Positions 25,404 through 33,926 are shown, numbered from the stretch's first letter. The stretch: 64,000 nt of DNA from Sandaracinaceae bacterium (GCA_040218145.1 JAVJQK010000007.1:62001-126000); one strand, 5' to 3'. The notes: generated by a model not told the origin, from the letters alone. Numbers and translations: made by a program.

Positions 25404-26150
25404 ATGAGCGACTGGGTGCAACCTTCGCCGGGCTCGACGATCGCGTTCGTGGCCATCGTCGCGGCGGTCGTGGTCATGATCCTGGCCGGGACCGCGTGGG
25501 CGGGACGAAGAGCGTCCGAGCCCGCGCCCCGGACGCGTAGCCGGGTCCTGGGCGTCGGGCTCGGGGCGGGCCTCTGGCTCGCGCTGACCGCGTGGCTCTC
25601 GGAGAGCGGCGCGCTGAGCTGGCCCGGCCCGCCGCCGGCGCTGATGCTCTTCTTCGCCGGGAGCATGGCCGTGGCGCTCGGGTTCGCGCTGTCGCCGCTG
25701 GGACGCCGGCTGGCGGAGCTGCCGCTCGCCGCGCTGCTTGGCTTTCAGGCGTTTCGGCTGCCCCTCGAGCTGGTCCTGCACGCCTGGTACGGGGAGGGCG
25801 TCATCCCGGCGCAGATGACCTTCGAAGGGCACAACTTCGACATCGTCACGGGCGTCCTCGCGGTCGCCATCGCGCTCGGGGGATGGCGGGGCCGGCCGCC
25901 GCGCGCCGCCTACTGGGTCGTGAACGTGTTGGGCAGCGCGCTGTTGCTGGCCGTGATGGTCATCGCGGTGCTCTCCGCGCCTCTGCCCATCAAGGCCTAC
26001 GCGGGGCCGGACCTGCTGATCGCGCTCCACGCGCCGTACGGCTGGATCGTGCCGTTCTGCGTGGGAGGGGCGCTGGCGGGGCACGTCATCACCTTCCGCG
26101 CGCTCCTGCGCCCGGGCGGATTCGACGCGCGCGCCGTCGAAGTCGGTTGA
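25404..26150 (+). CDS. Seven-helix integral membrane protein, unknown
   Basis: A 248-residue protein of about seven hydrophobic segments, with short loops and no soluble domain. Histidines and acidic residues lie at helix ends (RLPLELVLHAWYGEG, FEGHNFDIVTGVLAV), a pattern seen in small-molecule carriers and membrane enzymes, but I recognise no family. GGGAGGA ribosome site. Its last bases contain the -35 of the histidine kinase promoter. Confidence 0.7.
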   Translation: MSDWVQPSPGSTIAFVAIVAAVVVMILAGTAWAGRRASEPAPRTRSRVLGVGLGAGLWLALTAWLSESGALSWPGPPPALMLFFAGSMAVALGFALSPLGRRLAELPLAALLGFQAFRLPLELVLHAWYGEGVIPAQMTFEGHNFDIVTGVLAVAIALGGWRGRPPRAAYWVVNVLGSALLLAVMVIAVLSAPLPIKAYAGPDLLIALHAPYGWIVPFCVGGALAGHVITFRALLRPGGFDARAVEVG

Positions 26151-26174
26151 TCAGAACCCGATTCAACCTAGCTT
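26147..26174 (+). promoter_or_regulatory. sigma70-like promoter TTGATC-16-TAGCTT
   Basis: TTGATC at 26147-26152 and TAGCTT at 26169-26174 with 16 bases between; the -10 ends 8 bases before the GTG at 26183, so the mRNA would start at or near that codon. The best two-box promoter I see in the window. Confidence 0.55.
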
Positions 26175-26182
26175 TCGCCCTG

Positions 26183-27394
26183 GTGGCCCAGCTCGACGAT
26201 CCCGACCGTCTCGAGGCGCTCCGGCGCACCGGGTTGCTGGACGCCCCGCCCGAGGAGATCTTCGATCGGCTGACCAAGCTCGCGGCCAGGGCGCTCGGCG
26301 CGCCGGTGGCGCTCGTGTCCCTCGTCGACGACCACCGCCAGTTCTTCAAGAGCCAGGTGGGGCTCGCCGAGCCGTGGGCGTCCGACCGCGAGACGCCGCT
26401 GAGCCACTCCTTCTGTCAGCACGTGGTCCTGAGCGAGGCGCCGCTCGTCGTCTCGGACGCACGCGAGCACCCGGTCGTGTGCGACAACCTCGCCGTCCGG
26501 GACCTCGACGTGGTGGCGTACGCTGGCGTGCCGATCCGGCTCTCGCGGGGGGAGCTGCTGGGCAGCTTCTGCGTCATCGACACCCAGCCGCGCGAGTGGA
26601 CCGAGCAGGACCTCGACGTGCTCTCCGGGCTCGCGGACGCCGTCATCGCCGAGATCGAGCTGCGGCTGCAGGTCGACGCCCAGACCTCGCGTGGCGCCGA
26701 GTTCGAGCGCCAGCGCGACGCCGAGCGTCGCCGGGCGCGGAGCGTCACGCACGATCTTCGGTCACCTCTCAGCGTGGTCGTGAGCGGGAGCGAGCTGCTC
26801 CTGGATCACCGCCAGGTGATGGACGACCCCGGGCTCGCCCGGATCGCGCAGCTGATCCACCGGAACGCGGTCCGCGCCGCTCGCATGATCGAGGACCTGC
26901 ACGACCTGCACCGGCTCGAGCACGGCTCCATGACCTTCGACTTCCGCGAGGCGGATCTGGTCCTGATGGCGCGCGAGCTGATCGAGGATCTGCACGACGA
27001 CCGGCTGCAGCTCGGCGAGGCGCCGCGCGTCCTGCCCCACCGCGTGGATCTCCACTCGGTGGAGCGGGTGGTGATCAACCTCGTCACCAACGCGCAGCGC
27101 TTCGCGAAGGATCGGGTCCAGGTGCACCTGCAGCGACGCGGGCAGAAGGCCCACATCCTCGTCGACGACGACGGCCCCGGCGTGCCCCCCGAGCAGCGCG
27201 AGCAGGTGTTCGAGGCGTACGCCCGGTTGCACGACGAGGGGCTGTCCGGCTCGGGGCTCGGGCTGGCCGTCGTGCGGGAGCTGGCCCGGGCCCACGGGGG
27301 GACGGTGCGTGTGACCGAGAGCCCGCTCGGCGGCGCGCGGTTCGAGGTGGTCCTGGGGGTGCTCACGCCCGTGGAGGCGGTCGAGGGGGGTTGA
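26183..27394 (+). CDS. GAF-domain sensor histidine kinase
   Basis: A 403-residue cytoplasmic kinase. It starts PDRLEALRRTGLLDAPPEE, the usual lead-in of single-GAF signalling proteins, followed by a GAF domain (20-165) with FCQHVV and SFCVIDTQPREW. The HisKA helix has His in SVTHDLRSPLS (about 195), and the ATPase domain has the N box NLVTNAQRF, G1 DDDGPGVPP and G2 GSGLGLAVV. No receiver or partner regulator is adjacent, so its output is unknown. I chose the GTG because a full promoter ends 8 bases in front of it and because it gives the standard family N-terminus; the frame is open further upstream. Confidence 0.88.
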   Translation: MAQLDDPDRLEALRRTGLLDAPPEEIFDRLTKLAARALGAPVALVSLVDDHRQFFKSQVGLAEPWASDRETPLSHSFCQHVVLSEAPLVVSDAREHPVVCDNLAVRDLDVVAYAGVPIRLSRGELLGSFCVIDTQPREWTEQDLDVLSGLADAVIAEIELRLQVDAQTSRGAEFERQRDAERRRARSVTHDLRSPLSVVVSGSELLLDHRQVMDDPGLARIAQLIHRNAVRAARMIEDLHDLHRLEHGSMTFDFREADLVLMARELIEDLHDDRLQLGEAPRVLPHRVDLHSVERVVINLVTNAQRFAKDRVQVHLQRRGQKAHILVDDDGPGVPPEQREQVFEAYARLHDEGLSGSGLGLAVVRELARAHGGTVRVTESPLGGARFEVVLGVLTPVEAVEGG

Positions 27395-27407
27395 GGCTTC
27401 TTGCTTG

Positions 27408-27483
27408 GAGGCGCGGGCGCGGGGCAGGGGCGCGGGCGCGCGGGGCGCGGGGCAGGGGCACGGGCACGGGCACGGGGCAGGGG
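27408..27483 (+). repeat. G-rich tract, copy 2 of the dispersed intergenic element
   Basis: About 75 bases of GGGGCA/GGGCGC/GGGCAC units, with more than four G3-4 runs in close series, so strong G-quadruplex potential. G-rich strand reads towards the gene at 27557. The strong hairpin of copies 1 and 3 is not evident here; a related GGCTTCTTGCTTGGAGGC segment precedes the tract. Confidence 0.6.
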
Positions 27484-27540
27484 TCTCGCCCTGGCGGGCT
27501 CGATCCCTGCGGCGGAATAGGTGAACGGGGCTGGAGGTCG

Positions 27541-27546
27541 TAGACT
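27541..27546 (+). promoter_or_regulatory. -10-like TAGACT for the 27557 start
   Basis: Ten bases before the ATG; it favours that ATG over the GTG at 27521, which lies upstream of the box. Confidence 0.4.
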
Positions 27547-27556
27547 CCGCGCGCTC

Positions 27557-28318
27557 ATGGCAGCCTCCTCCAAGAAGCCCGTCCTCCTCGTGGTGATCCT
27601 GGTCGTCGTCCTCGGGATCCCTGCCGCGCTGTGGCTCGCGCGCGGCGTCATCGCGACCTCGATCGCGAGAGACGAGCTCGATCGGCGCGGGTTGGTCTGC
27701 GACGAGCGGTTCTCGCTCGAGGTGTCCGCGCTCTTCGATGAGGCGACGATCGGCCCCACCCGCTGCACGCGCGCGGAGGGCATCGTCGAGGCGATCGAGC
27801 TGCTCGAGCCGGTCACGGTCCAGCTCGACGGGGTGAGCCCCGAGTCCGTCGCCGCGTCGAGCGTGCGCCTCACCCTCCGCGATCGGGACGTTCGGGGCGG
27901 CGAGTCCTGGGCGCGCGAGCTGTCGCGCCTGCGGCTCGAGCAGCGCGTGGCGGGCCTCATCAAGGGCTTGAGCGAGCTGAGCGCGATGAGCCTCCCGCCG
28001 ACCACCGTCGGTCAGGTCGAGGTGATCCGGGCTGGCGAGCGCATCGCCACGGCCGAGCAGATGGTCCTGCGCCCCGGCGCGTCGCTCGGCGCGGACGCGC
28101 GGCGGATCTCCTTCGTCGCGGGCCCGGGCGGCGTGGGCCGCCTCGAGCTGACCGCGGTCACCGGCCAGGCCACGCGCCCGAGCGTGCACCTGGAGGGAAG
28201 GGCGTCTGCCTCGGCGGGGATCGGTCCCCTCAGCGTCACCCGGAGCGGCACGTTCGCCATCGACGCCACCGCGCTCGACACCGCGAGCCCCCGCTTCAAC
28301 CTCGACGCGCGTCTGTAG
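27557..28318 (+). CDS. Membrane-anchored, probably periplasmic protein
   Basis: A 253-residue protein with one N-terminal membrane helix (residues 7-30) and a beta-rich exported body. Two cysteines (LVCDERF and PTRCTRAEG) may pair. The long run of amphipathic strands (VTVQLDGVSPESVAASSVRLTLRD) resembles AsmA/LEA-type lipid-transfer or substrate-binding beta folds; this is a weak impression only. The 3' end overlaps the convergent gene at 28296 by 23 bases. Confidence 0.65.
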   Translation: MAASSKKPVLLVVILVVVLGIPAALWLARGVIATSIARDELDRRGLVCDERFSLEVSALFDEATIGPTRCTRAEGIVEAIELLEPVTVQLDGVSPESVAASSVRLTLRDRDVRGGESWARELSRLRLEQRVAGLIKGLSELSAMSLPPTTVGQVEVIRAGERIATAEQMVLRPGASLGADARRISFVAGPGGVGRLELTAVTGQATRPSVHLEGRASASAGIGPLSVTRSGTFAIDATALDTASPRFNLDARL

Positions 28319-28706
28319 TGCCCGGGATCGGCTCCCGCGCGATGGCGAGCGCCTCGTCCATGCTCCCACAGACGAGCTCGGTCTTCTGAAAGCGCTTCGC
28401 CTGGAGCCGGCCCACGGCGCTGCGCACGACCACGATCATGCGACCGAAGACGGCGATCAGGCGATCGCGCGCCGCCTGAACCGCGGCCTCGGTCCCGGGA
28501 TCGTTGCGCGGGGGCGCCGACCGGCTGTCCACGATGACCGTCCAGCGGGCGTGATCGGCCGGCGGGTCCGCGACGACGCGGAGATAGGAGTCCCTCAGCG
28601 CTTCGGGCGTCGGCGCCACGGCGGGCTTCCGCGTGATGATCAGGACCTTCTCACCTGGGCGAGGCTCCGCGTGGAGAAGGTCGTCGTCGAAAGGCGCAAA
28701 CGCCAT
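28296..28706 (-). CDS. Small STAS/SpoIIAA-like protein of unknown function
   Basis: A 136-residue soluble protein beginning MAFAPFDDDLLHAEPRPG. Alternating strands and helices (KVLIITRKP, WTVIVDSRSAPPRND, GRMIVVVRSAVGRLQAKRF) fit the SpoIIAA/STAS-like fold that several myxobacterial response proteins carry, but there is no decisive motif. The last 23 bases overlap the 3' end of the opposite gene, which is unusual; both frames stay open with good codon use up to their stops. Confidence 0.6.
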   Translation of the reverse strand: MAFAPFDDDLLHAEPRPGEKVLIITRKPAVAPTPEALRDSYLRVVADPPADHARWTVIVDSRSAPPRNDPGTEAAVQAARDRLIAVFGRMIVVVRSAVGRLQAKRFQKTELVCGSMDEALAIAREPIPGTTDARRG

Positions 28707-28769
28707 GAGAGGCTCTAACCCCCATACGGCCCGCTCGCCCGCTTTTTGGGGGTGTCTGCTCAGCAGCGA

Positions 28770-28775
28770 TAGCCT
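28770..28775 (+). promoter_or_regulatory. -10-like TAGCCT for the 28782 start
   Basis: Six bases before the GTG. Confidence 0.45.
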
Positions 28776-28781
28776 GGACGC

Positions 28782-29501
28782 GTGACCCGTGACGCGTTTC
28801 GTGAGGCGCTCCTCTCCGTGATGGAGCGCAAGATCCACTGGGCCTGGCCGCGCTTCACGTCGGGCGACGTGCCGGCCGAGCGCCTGCACATCCACCTCGA
28901 GCACGAGTACGAGGTCTACGTGCGGGACTTCCCGGTGCTGGTGGCCCGAGCGTACGTGCAGTGCCCGATCGCCGAGGTCCGTCGGGAGCTCGCGGAGAAC
29001 ATCTACGAGGAGGAGACGGGCGGTCTCGTGGCCGGCCGGCCGCACCCCGAGCTCTTCCTGGAGTACCCGAAGGGCCTGGGCATGGATCTGTCGCGCTTCG
29101 AGCAGGTGGAGCTGCTCCCGGGTGCGGCGCGCTATCGCGCGTTCCTCGACGAGGCCACGCAGGCGCGGGGCTGGTCGGTCGCGGCCGCGGTCACGACGCT
29201 CTTCCTCGAGGGCACGCCCTACGACCGGAGCGTGCTCGATCCCGACGCGCCGCCCCGTCCGGAGCCGGACCTGAACGAGCACCCCCTCGTGAAGCACTAC
29301 GGCCTCGACGTGGAGCACCTCGCCCTCACCAAGGCCCACCGGAGCGTGGAAGGCGAGCACCGCGCGGCGGCGTGGAGGGTGATGCTCGATCACGTCCCGG
29401 AGGGAGACCGGCCGGCCGTGGTCGAGGCGATGGAGCAGGCGCTGGCACGCTGGCTTGCGTACCGCGACGCCGTCGCCGAGGCGTGCGGGCTGACGCGCTG
29501 A
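28782..29501 (+). CDS. Haem-oxygenase-fold diiron-type enzyme (TenA/PqqC/CADD-like)
   Basis: A 239-residue all-helical protein of the haem-oxygenase-like diiron oxidase (HDO) superfamily. The ligand set of the Chlamydia CADD and UndA enzymes can be placed: Glu76/77 in NIYEEE, His88 (RPHPELF), Glu143 (TLFLEG), then His186-xxx-Glu190-xx-His193 (AHRSVEGEH), where CADD has His-xxx-Asp-xx-His. Family members cleave or oxidise small molecules with O2. TenA proper lacks the iron set and uses Cys, absent at that place here. GTG start with a -10 box 6 bases upstream. Convergent with the winged-helix gene, 4 bases apart. Substrate unknown. Confidence 0.8.
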   Translation: MTRDAFREALLSVMERKIHWAWPRFTSGDVPAERLHIHLEHEYEVYVRDFPVLVARAYVQCPIAEVRRELAENIYEEETGGLVAGRPHPELFLEYPKGLGMDLSRFEQVELLPGAARYRAFLDEATQARGWSVAAAVTTLFLEGTPYDRSVLDPDAPPRPEPDLNEHPLVKHYGLDVEHLALTKAHRSVEGEHRAAAWRVMLDHVPEGDRPAVVEAMEQALARWLAYRDAVAEACGLTR

Positions 29502-29505
29502 ACGA

Positions 29506-29763
29506 TCAGGCCGCGGCCGTGGCGCGGCTCGCCTCGAGCATCGTCGCGACCGCGAGGCCGGCGAGGCTCAGGCGGCATCGACCGCGATCCGCCAGGCCCT
29601 TCTTCTCGAGATGAGAGAGGACTCGGATGACGCGGCCGACACCCCAGCCGAGCCGACCGGCGAGCACGCCGAGGTCGATGGGCAGGTTGGCGCGGCTCAG
29701 CTCGTGGACGCTGCCGAGCAGGGCGATGGCTTCTTCGGAGGTGGTGCGCTTGTGGGTGGTCAT
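29506..29763 (-). CDS. Small winged-helix DNA-binding protein
   Basis: An 85-residue protein that is almost entirely one winged-helix domain: a first helix (EEAIALLGSVHELSR), a helix-turn-helix (IDLGVLAGRLGWGVGRVIRVLSHLEKKGL) and a short wing (ADRGRCRLSLAG), as in MarR/DtxR-like regulators without an effector domain. The ATG at 29763 is preferred over an upstream GTG, which lies inside the spacing to the operator repeats. Three copies of ACTGAACG lie 20-60 bases upstream, strongly suggesting autoregulation, perhaps also control of the divergent gene at 29920. Confidence 0.75.
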   Translation of the reverse strand: MTTHKRTTSEEAIALLGSVHELSRANLPIDLGVLAGRLGWGVGRVIRVLSHLEKKGLADRGRCRLSLAGLAVATMLEASRATAAA

Positions 29764-29782
29764 GGGTCGACCCTGCCCGAGC

Positions 29783-29822
29783 ACTGAACGTGGGTCCAGT
29801 TTTCTGCGTTCAGTACTGAACG
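29783..29822. promoter_or_regulatory. Operator array: ACTGAACG half-sites and a perfect 16-bp palindrome
   Basis: ACTGAACG at 29783-29790, CGTTCAGT at 29807-29814 and ACTGAACG at 29815-29822. The last two form the perfect palindrome CGTTCAGTACTGAACG. Located just upstream of the winged-helix gene and inside the divergent region shared with the gene at 29920. Confidence 0.65.
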
Positions 29823-29907
29823 AAGATCGCCGATCGCCTGAGAAATCTCACATGCGGCTCACTCGACACGCGAAATCAAAGGGGTTTCGTCTGCGGCTCG
29901 CGCACCC

Positions 29908-29913
29908 TATGGT
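29908..29913 (+). promoter_or_regulatory. -10-like TATGGT for the 29920 start
   Basis: Six bases before the ATG and inside a small dyad GCACC-CTAT-GGTGC (29902-29915). Confidence 0.4.
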
Positions 29914-29919
29914 GCAGCA

Positions 29920-30408
29920 ATGGCCGACGAAGTGGATCTGCCGCCCTGCGGCATCTACCGAACCCGCGTGGCGCTGGGCAGCGTGCCCGAAGAGCGCCTC
30001 GTCTACTTCCACAACCACGGCGACCCGGGCCCGGGGCTCTATCTGCCCTCCGAGTGGCGCGGGAATCGTGCGCGGTTCTCGGCCCGCGGCCACCTGCTGC
30101 CTTCGCCCGACGACGTGCGTCATCTGGCGCCGCTCGCGGCCGAGGGCTTCTACCGTGTGGTCTCGCCGTTCCACTGCTGCGCCAAGCAGTGTCGCCTGTT
30201 CGAGACCGACTCCCTGGTCCAGCTGGGCTACGACGGTCAGGCGCGCGCGATCCTCTTCGTGCCCGAGTGGGTCGACGGGCAGCTGGCGCTCCCCGAGCGA
30301 GGCACGCGGGTCGACCCGGACCGCATCGATCTCTTGAAGCGCCTGCGCGTGCCCGTCGCGAACACGCCCGTGCACGACGACGGCGCGGACGAAGTGCTGC
30401 TGCACTGA
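29920..30408 (+). CDS. Hypothetical protein
   Basis: A 162-residue soluble protein. It looks like a compact beta-barrel: GIYRTRVALGS, RLVYFHNHGDPGPGLYLP, FYRVVSPFHCCAKQC, ARAILFVPEWV. A CCAKQC cluster near residue 90 plus His and Cys nearby could bind a metal. No family recognised. Its promoter region contains the ACTGAACG operator array, so the winged-helix protein next door may control it. Confidence 0.62.
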   Translation: MADEVDLPPCGIYRTRVALGSVPEERLVYFHNHGDPGPGLYLPSEWRGNRARFSARGHLLPSPDDVRHLAPLAAEGFYRVVSPFHCCAKQCRLFETDSLVQLGYDGQARAILFVPEWVDGQLALPERGTRVDPDRIDLLKRLRVPVANTPVHDDGADEVLLH

Positions 30409-30424
30409 GACGGCCGAGGCCGGC

Positions 30425-33400
30425 TCACTCGCGCTGGTCGCGCGGGGTCTGATCGCGCTGGCCGACGTGCACGCGGATCAGGATGAACTTGTTGTCGAAG
30501 CGCTCGTCCGTGACCTCTTCGATCGTGCTCGTGGAGAGCACCGAGCGGAGGTTGGCGAGCCTCGAGTGCTCGAGCAGGAAGTACGCGGTCGTGCCCTGGT
30601 TCTGGCCCACCCAGGTGCGGAGCGCCTGGTTGTCGAGCTGCACGAACACGCTGACCCGGTTGCCCGTGTAGAAGTTCTCGCCCTTCCAGTTCATCTGCCA
30701 GGCGACGAGCGGCTCCTCGGGCCCCGTGCGCAGCTCGTAGTAGCGCTGCACCTGCTCGCGCTGCCCCCAGTGCGGCGACAGCTCGATCATGTAGACGTCG
30801 AGCGCCCACACCGCGAAGAGCAGGGCCACGCCGAGGAAGGCGCGGGTCGCCACGTCGCGCAGCGGCTTGATGGCCGCGATCAGGACCACGCAGACCGCCA
30901 CCACGGCGAAGCCCGTCAGCGCGGGCCGGAAGTCGAGATACTCGGGCCAGGGGCGGCCGTAGTTGTAGACGAAGAGGTGGATCAACCGCTCGTAGCCCTG
31001 CGGCCGCGCGTCGGTGACCCAGCTCAGATCCCGGCCCACGAGCGCGAGCACCGGCGGCGCGACGAGGAGCCCCGTGGTCACCGCGCCCTTGGCCCACACG
31101 TCCCGTGGGTCGGCCGTCTTCGGCGAAGTGCGCTGCATGAGGCGCCACGCGCCCGCGAGCAGGAGGCCCGCGATCAGGATCGCGAAGACGCTCTGCCCCG
31201 TGCTCCAGGCCTGAGCGCTGACCCAGCCCTCGACCGCGGCCTCGTCCACCCCCTCGGGCACGACGCCGTGCAGGTCGCCCCACATGCCGCCCACGCCCGC
31301 GATGGCGGGCAGGGGCGCGACGAGCGCGAGCGCGGTGGCGCCGATGCGCCTCCAGTCGGTCTTCTTCGGCGCTCGGCTCAGCAGCCGATCGACGGCGAGG
31401 CCCACCAGGATCCCCGCCGGCGGGACGGCCGGGAAGATGTAGTGGTGAAACTTCGTGGTCATCGCGCTGAAGAGCGTGAAGGCCGACGCGAGCCAGAGCG
31501 CCACCAGGATGAGCACCTGTCGGCGCGCCTCGTCGTCGGGCGCGGTCTGGCGGCGCCACGGCGCGAGCCACGCGGCCAGCGCGAGCGGGGCCAGCGCGAT
31601 CCACGGGAACAGGCCGTAGCCCATCTGCTCGATGAAGTACTCGATCGAGCCGGTGTCGCCGTGCACGCCCGCGGTGAGGCGGTTGATGTGATCGTGGATC
31701 AGCAGCCGATCGGTGAAGGGCTGCCCGTGGCGGATGTACATCGCCACGTACCAGGGCATGCCCACCGTGAGCACGGTGAGGATGCCGGCGCCGACCCGCA
31801 GCTTGCCCTCGAGGAGCAGATCCCAGCGCCGCGTCCCGATCAGGAAGAAGAGGGCGACCAGCCCCGGCAGCGCGAAGCCCGGGATGCCCTTGGCCATGAA
31901 CGCGAGGCCACAGAAGAAGTAGAACGCGAACATGTAGAGCGACTGCGAGCGCGTCTCCTTGCGGAGCAGCCACAGCAGGCCGAGGTAGCCGAGCAGCCAG
32001 ATCAGCGCCTGCACCACGGGCTGGGCCCCGACCGCCGCGAAGGCGGGCTCGACGTCGTGCACCGGCGAGTTGCCCGGGATGCCGTTGTTGCCGGCCGAGC
32101 CGCTCATGAACATGTCGCCGTGCCAGCCGAAGGGGGCGCCCGTGTCCATCCACGTGACGTTGCGGCTGAGCAGGTAGAGGATCTGCGGGACGACGACGAC
32201 GGTGATCAGCCCGATCACCAGGTGGCGCAGGCTGAAGGTCACCGGGCCGATGCCGAAGCGCTTCACCTCCCGGTCGGGGGCCGCCGTCACCGCCAGGCCG
32301 AGCATCGCGATCGCCATCGTCATGTTGGAGACGAAGGGCATGTCGGTGATGGCCTGGTGGGCCAGGAAGAAGAAGTGCGGCAGGGTCGCGACGACGGTCG
32401 CGGTCACGAGCCCGGCGCGCTTGCTGAACCGCTGCGAGACGAGCGCGTAGATCGCGTAGAGCGCGCCCGTGGCGAGGATGAAGTGCGGCAGGCGGATCGC
32501 CCACTCGGGGTGCGCCGGGTTGGCGTCCGCGTGGAAGTCGACCCCGAGCGCGCCCATGCTCAGCGCCTCGGACCAGAAGATCAGGATGGGCTTGGACCAG
32601 AACCAGTCTTCTTGCGCCCACCAGAGGCTGATCCAGTCGTCCCGGGCGAGGATCTCTCGGGCGACCTCGCCGTAGTGGGTCTCCCACGGGTCCCACAGGC
32701 CGTAGACCCCGAGGAACGGCAGGTAGAGCCCGCCGGCGACCAGCAGGACCATCAGGCCCGGGCGGGTCAGAGCGGCCGGAAGGAGGCAGGCGAGCGCGGC
32801 GACGATCGTGATCGGCAGCCCGTCGTAGCCTCCGACGGCGGCTCCGATCGCGAGCACGGCGAGGGCGACGGGGGCGGCGATGAGAGGGCTCGTCCACGGC
32901 GCCTCGCCTTCACGGGCGAAGAGCGCGGTCTCGCGCAGCTCGGTCCGCCCCGCGGCTCCGTCGTGCCAGAGACCGAGCAGGTCGAGCAGGCCGGCCGTCC
33001 CGAGCAGCATGGTGAGCATGCCCCAGAGCGGCCCGTGCGAGACCTGGGACTCGTTCGCCATCATCAGGAAGCTGGCGAAGAAGCCGACGAACGTGAGCAC
33101 GCCGCCGCGGATGAGGTGGGTCCGGCTGGCGGGAGCGGCGGTGGCCTTCACGGGCGGCGCGGCCTTCGACTCGGCGCCCTTCGACTCGGTGTCGTTCGAC
33201 TCGGTGTCCTTCGATACGGCGGCGTCTGACTCGGCGGCGTCCGGCTCGGCGTCCGGCTCGGCGTCCCTGGACGCGTCGGCCTTCGCCTCGTCGTCCTCCG
33301 ACGGTTCGCCCTCGTCGCCCTCCGAGTCGTCGTCTTCCGAGTCCTCGGGCGCCGAGTCGGCTTCAGAGCCGGCCTCGAGCTCGGGTCCCGTGCCTTCCTC

Positions 33401-33457
33401 GACCGCCTCTTCCTCGGCGTCGAGGTCCTCGTCATCGTTACGCTTCTCGTCGCTCAC
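30425..33457 (-). CDS. ArnT/PMT-like membrane glycosyltransferase with acidic N-terminal tail
   Basis: A protein of about 1010 residues of the GT-C class, which moves sugars from polyprenyl-phosphate donors to lipids or proteins on the outer face of the inner membrane. The first 110 residues are a low-complexity Asp/Glu/Ser/Ala segment. About twelve membrane helices follow, with the GT39/GT83 signature region in the first loop: LWDPWETHYGEVAREILARD and DWFWSKPILIFW. The C-terminal soluble part (after about 910) resembles the ArnT periplasmic domain (TAYFLLEHSRLANLRSVL). It is longer than ArnT (about 550) because of extra helices in the middle. GTG at 33457 chosen as the first codon after which the acidic tail begins. 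Confidence 0.83.
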   Translation of the reverse strand: MSDEKRNDDEDLDAEEEAVEEGTGPELEAGSEADSAPEDSEDDDSEGDEGEPSEDDEAKADASRDAEPDAEPDAAESDAAVSKDTESNDTESKGAESKAAPPVKATAAPASRTHLIRGGVLTFVGFFASFLMMANESQVSHGPLWGMLTMLLGTAGLLDLLGLWHDGAAGRTELRETALFAREGEAPWTSPLIAAPVALAVLAIGAAVGGYDGLPITIVAALACLLPAALTRPGLMVLLVAGGLYLPFLGVYGLWDPWETHYGEVAREILARDDWISLWWAQEDWFWSKPILIFWSEALSMGALGVDFHADANPAHPEWAIRLPHFILATGALYAIYALVSQRFSKRAGLVTATVVATLPHFFFLAHQAITDMPFVSNMTMAIAMLGLAVTAAPDREVKRFGIGPVTFSLRHLVIGLITVVVVPQILYLLSRNVTWMDTGAPFGWHGDMFMSGSAGNNGIPGNSPVHDVEPAFAAVGAQPVVQALIWLLGYLGLLWLLRKETRSQSLYMFAFYFFCGLAFMAKGIPGFALPGLVALFFLIGTRRWDLLLEGKLRVGAGILTVLTVGMPWYVAMYIRHGQPFTDRLLIHDHINRLTAGVHGDTGSIEYFIEQMGYGLFPWIALAPLALAAWLAPWRRQTAPDDEARRQVLILVALWLASAFTLFSAMTTKFHHYIFPAVPPAGILVGLAVDRLLSRAPKKTDWRRIGATALALVAPLPAIAGVGGMWGDLHGVVPEGVDEAAVEGWVSAQAWSTGQSVFAILIAGLLLAGAWRLMQRTSPKTADPRDVWAKGAVTTGLLVAPPVLALVGRDLSWVTDARPQGYERLIHLFVYNYGRPWPEYLDFRPALTGFAVVAVCVVLIAAIKPLRDVATRAFLGVALLFAVWALDVYMIELSPHWGQREQVQRYYELRTGPEEPLVAWQMNWKGENFYTGNRVSVFVQLDNQALRTWVGQNQGTTAYFLLEHSRLANLRSVLSTSTIEEVTDERFDNKFILIRVHVGQRDQTPRDQRE

Positions 33458-33561
33458 CGGGTGCTCGCCAGCTGGGGCGGCGGAGCATAGCCCACGCGCC
33501 CCCGGGCTGCCCGTCCCAGCCGCGCTGGATCGCCCCCCCGCTCGCATGCGAGGCTGAGCCC

Positions 33562-33888
33562 ATGTCCAAGAAGGGCTCGACCATCGAGAACCGCGTCTAC
33601 ATCTTCGACACGCTCGCCGAGGCGCTGCTCAACAGCGGCGGCGCCGAGCTGCTCGCGTCGCCCAAGGACTCCGAGCGGGCGCGCGCGATGAAGGCGCTGG
33701 CGGACCTCGCCTACGTCAGCTGCGTGGTGAGCGACACCTCCGACCTCGACGCGGCCGAGGTGCGCGACGCCGTCCTCGCCGGCCTGGCCGGGCCCGACGC
33801 CGAGGGCAGCCCAGCCGTGCCGCCCGTGCCGAGCGGCAGCGCGAAGCCCAAGAAGCGTCGCCGCGGCAAGGGCGACAAGCGCAGCTGA
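33562..33888 (+). CDS. Small protein with basic C-terminal tail
   Basis: A 108-residue protein. Residues 1-75 are helical (NRVYIFDTLAEALLNSGGAELL, ALADLAYVSCVVSD); the end (KPKKRRRGKGDKR) is strongly basic, like tails that bind RNA, DNA or acidic partners. No known domain. A hairpin at 33927-33942 follows and may end its transcript. Confidence 0.6.
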   Translation: MSKKGSTIENRVYIFDTLAEALLNSGGAELLASPKDSERARAMKALADLAYVSCVVSDTSDLDAAEVRDAVLAGLAGPDAEGSPAVPPVPSGSAKPKKRRRGKGDKRS

Positions 33889-33926
33889 CGCAGGTCGGCG
33901 GCGTCGAACCGAGGGCCGGCGACTTT

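Noticed and set aside
27408..27483. G-rich repeated units considered as a CRISPR or minisatellite array
   Set aside because: Units are short and irregular, with no spacers of constant length and no cas genes in the window.
29764..29784. Upstream GTG at 29784 as start of the winged-helix gene
   Set aside because: It would add seven residues outside the domain and lie against the operator repeats; the ATG at 29763 is simpler.
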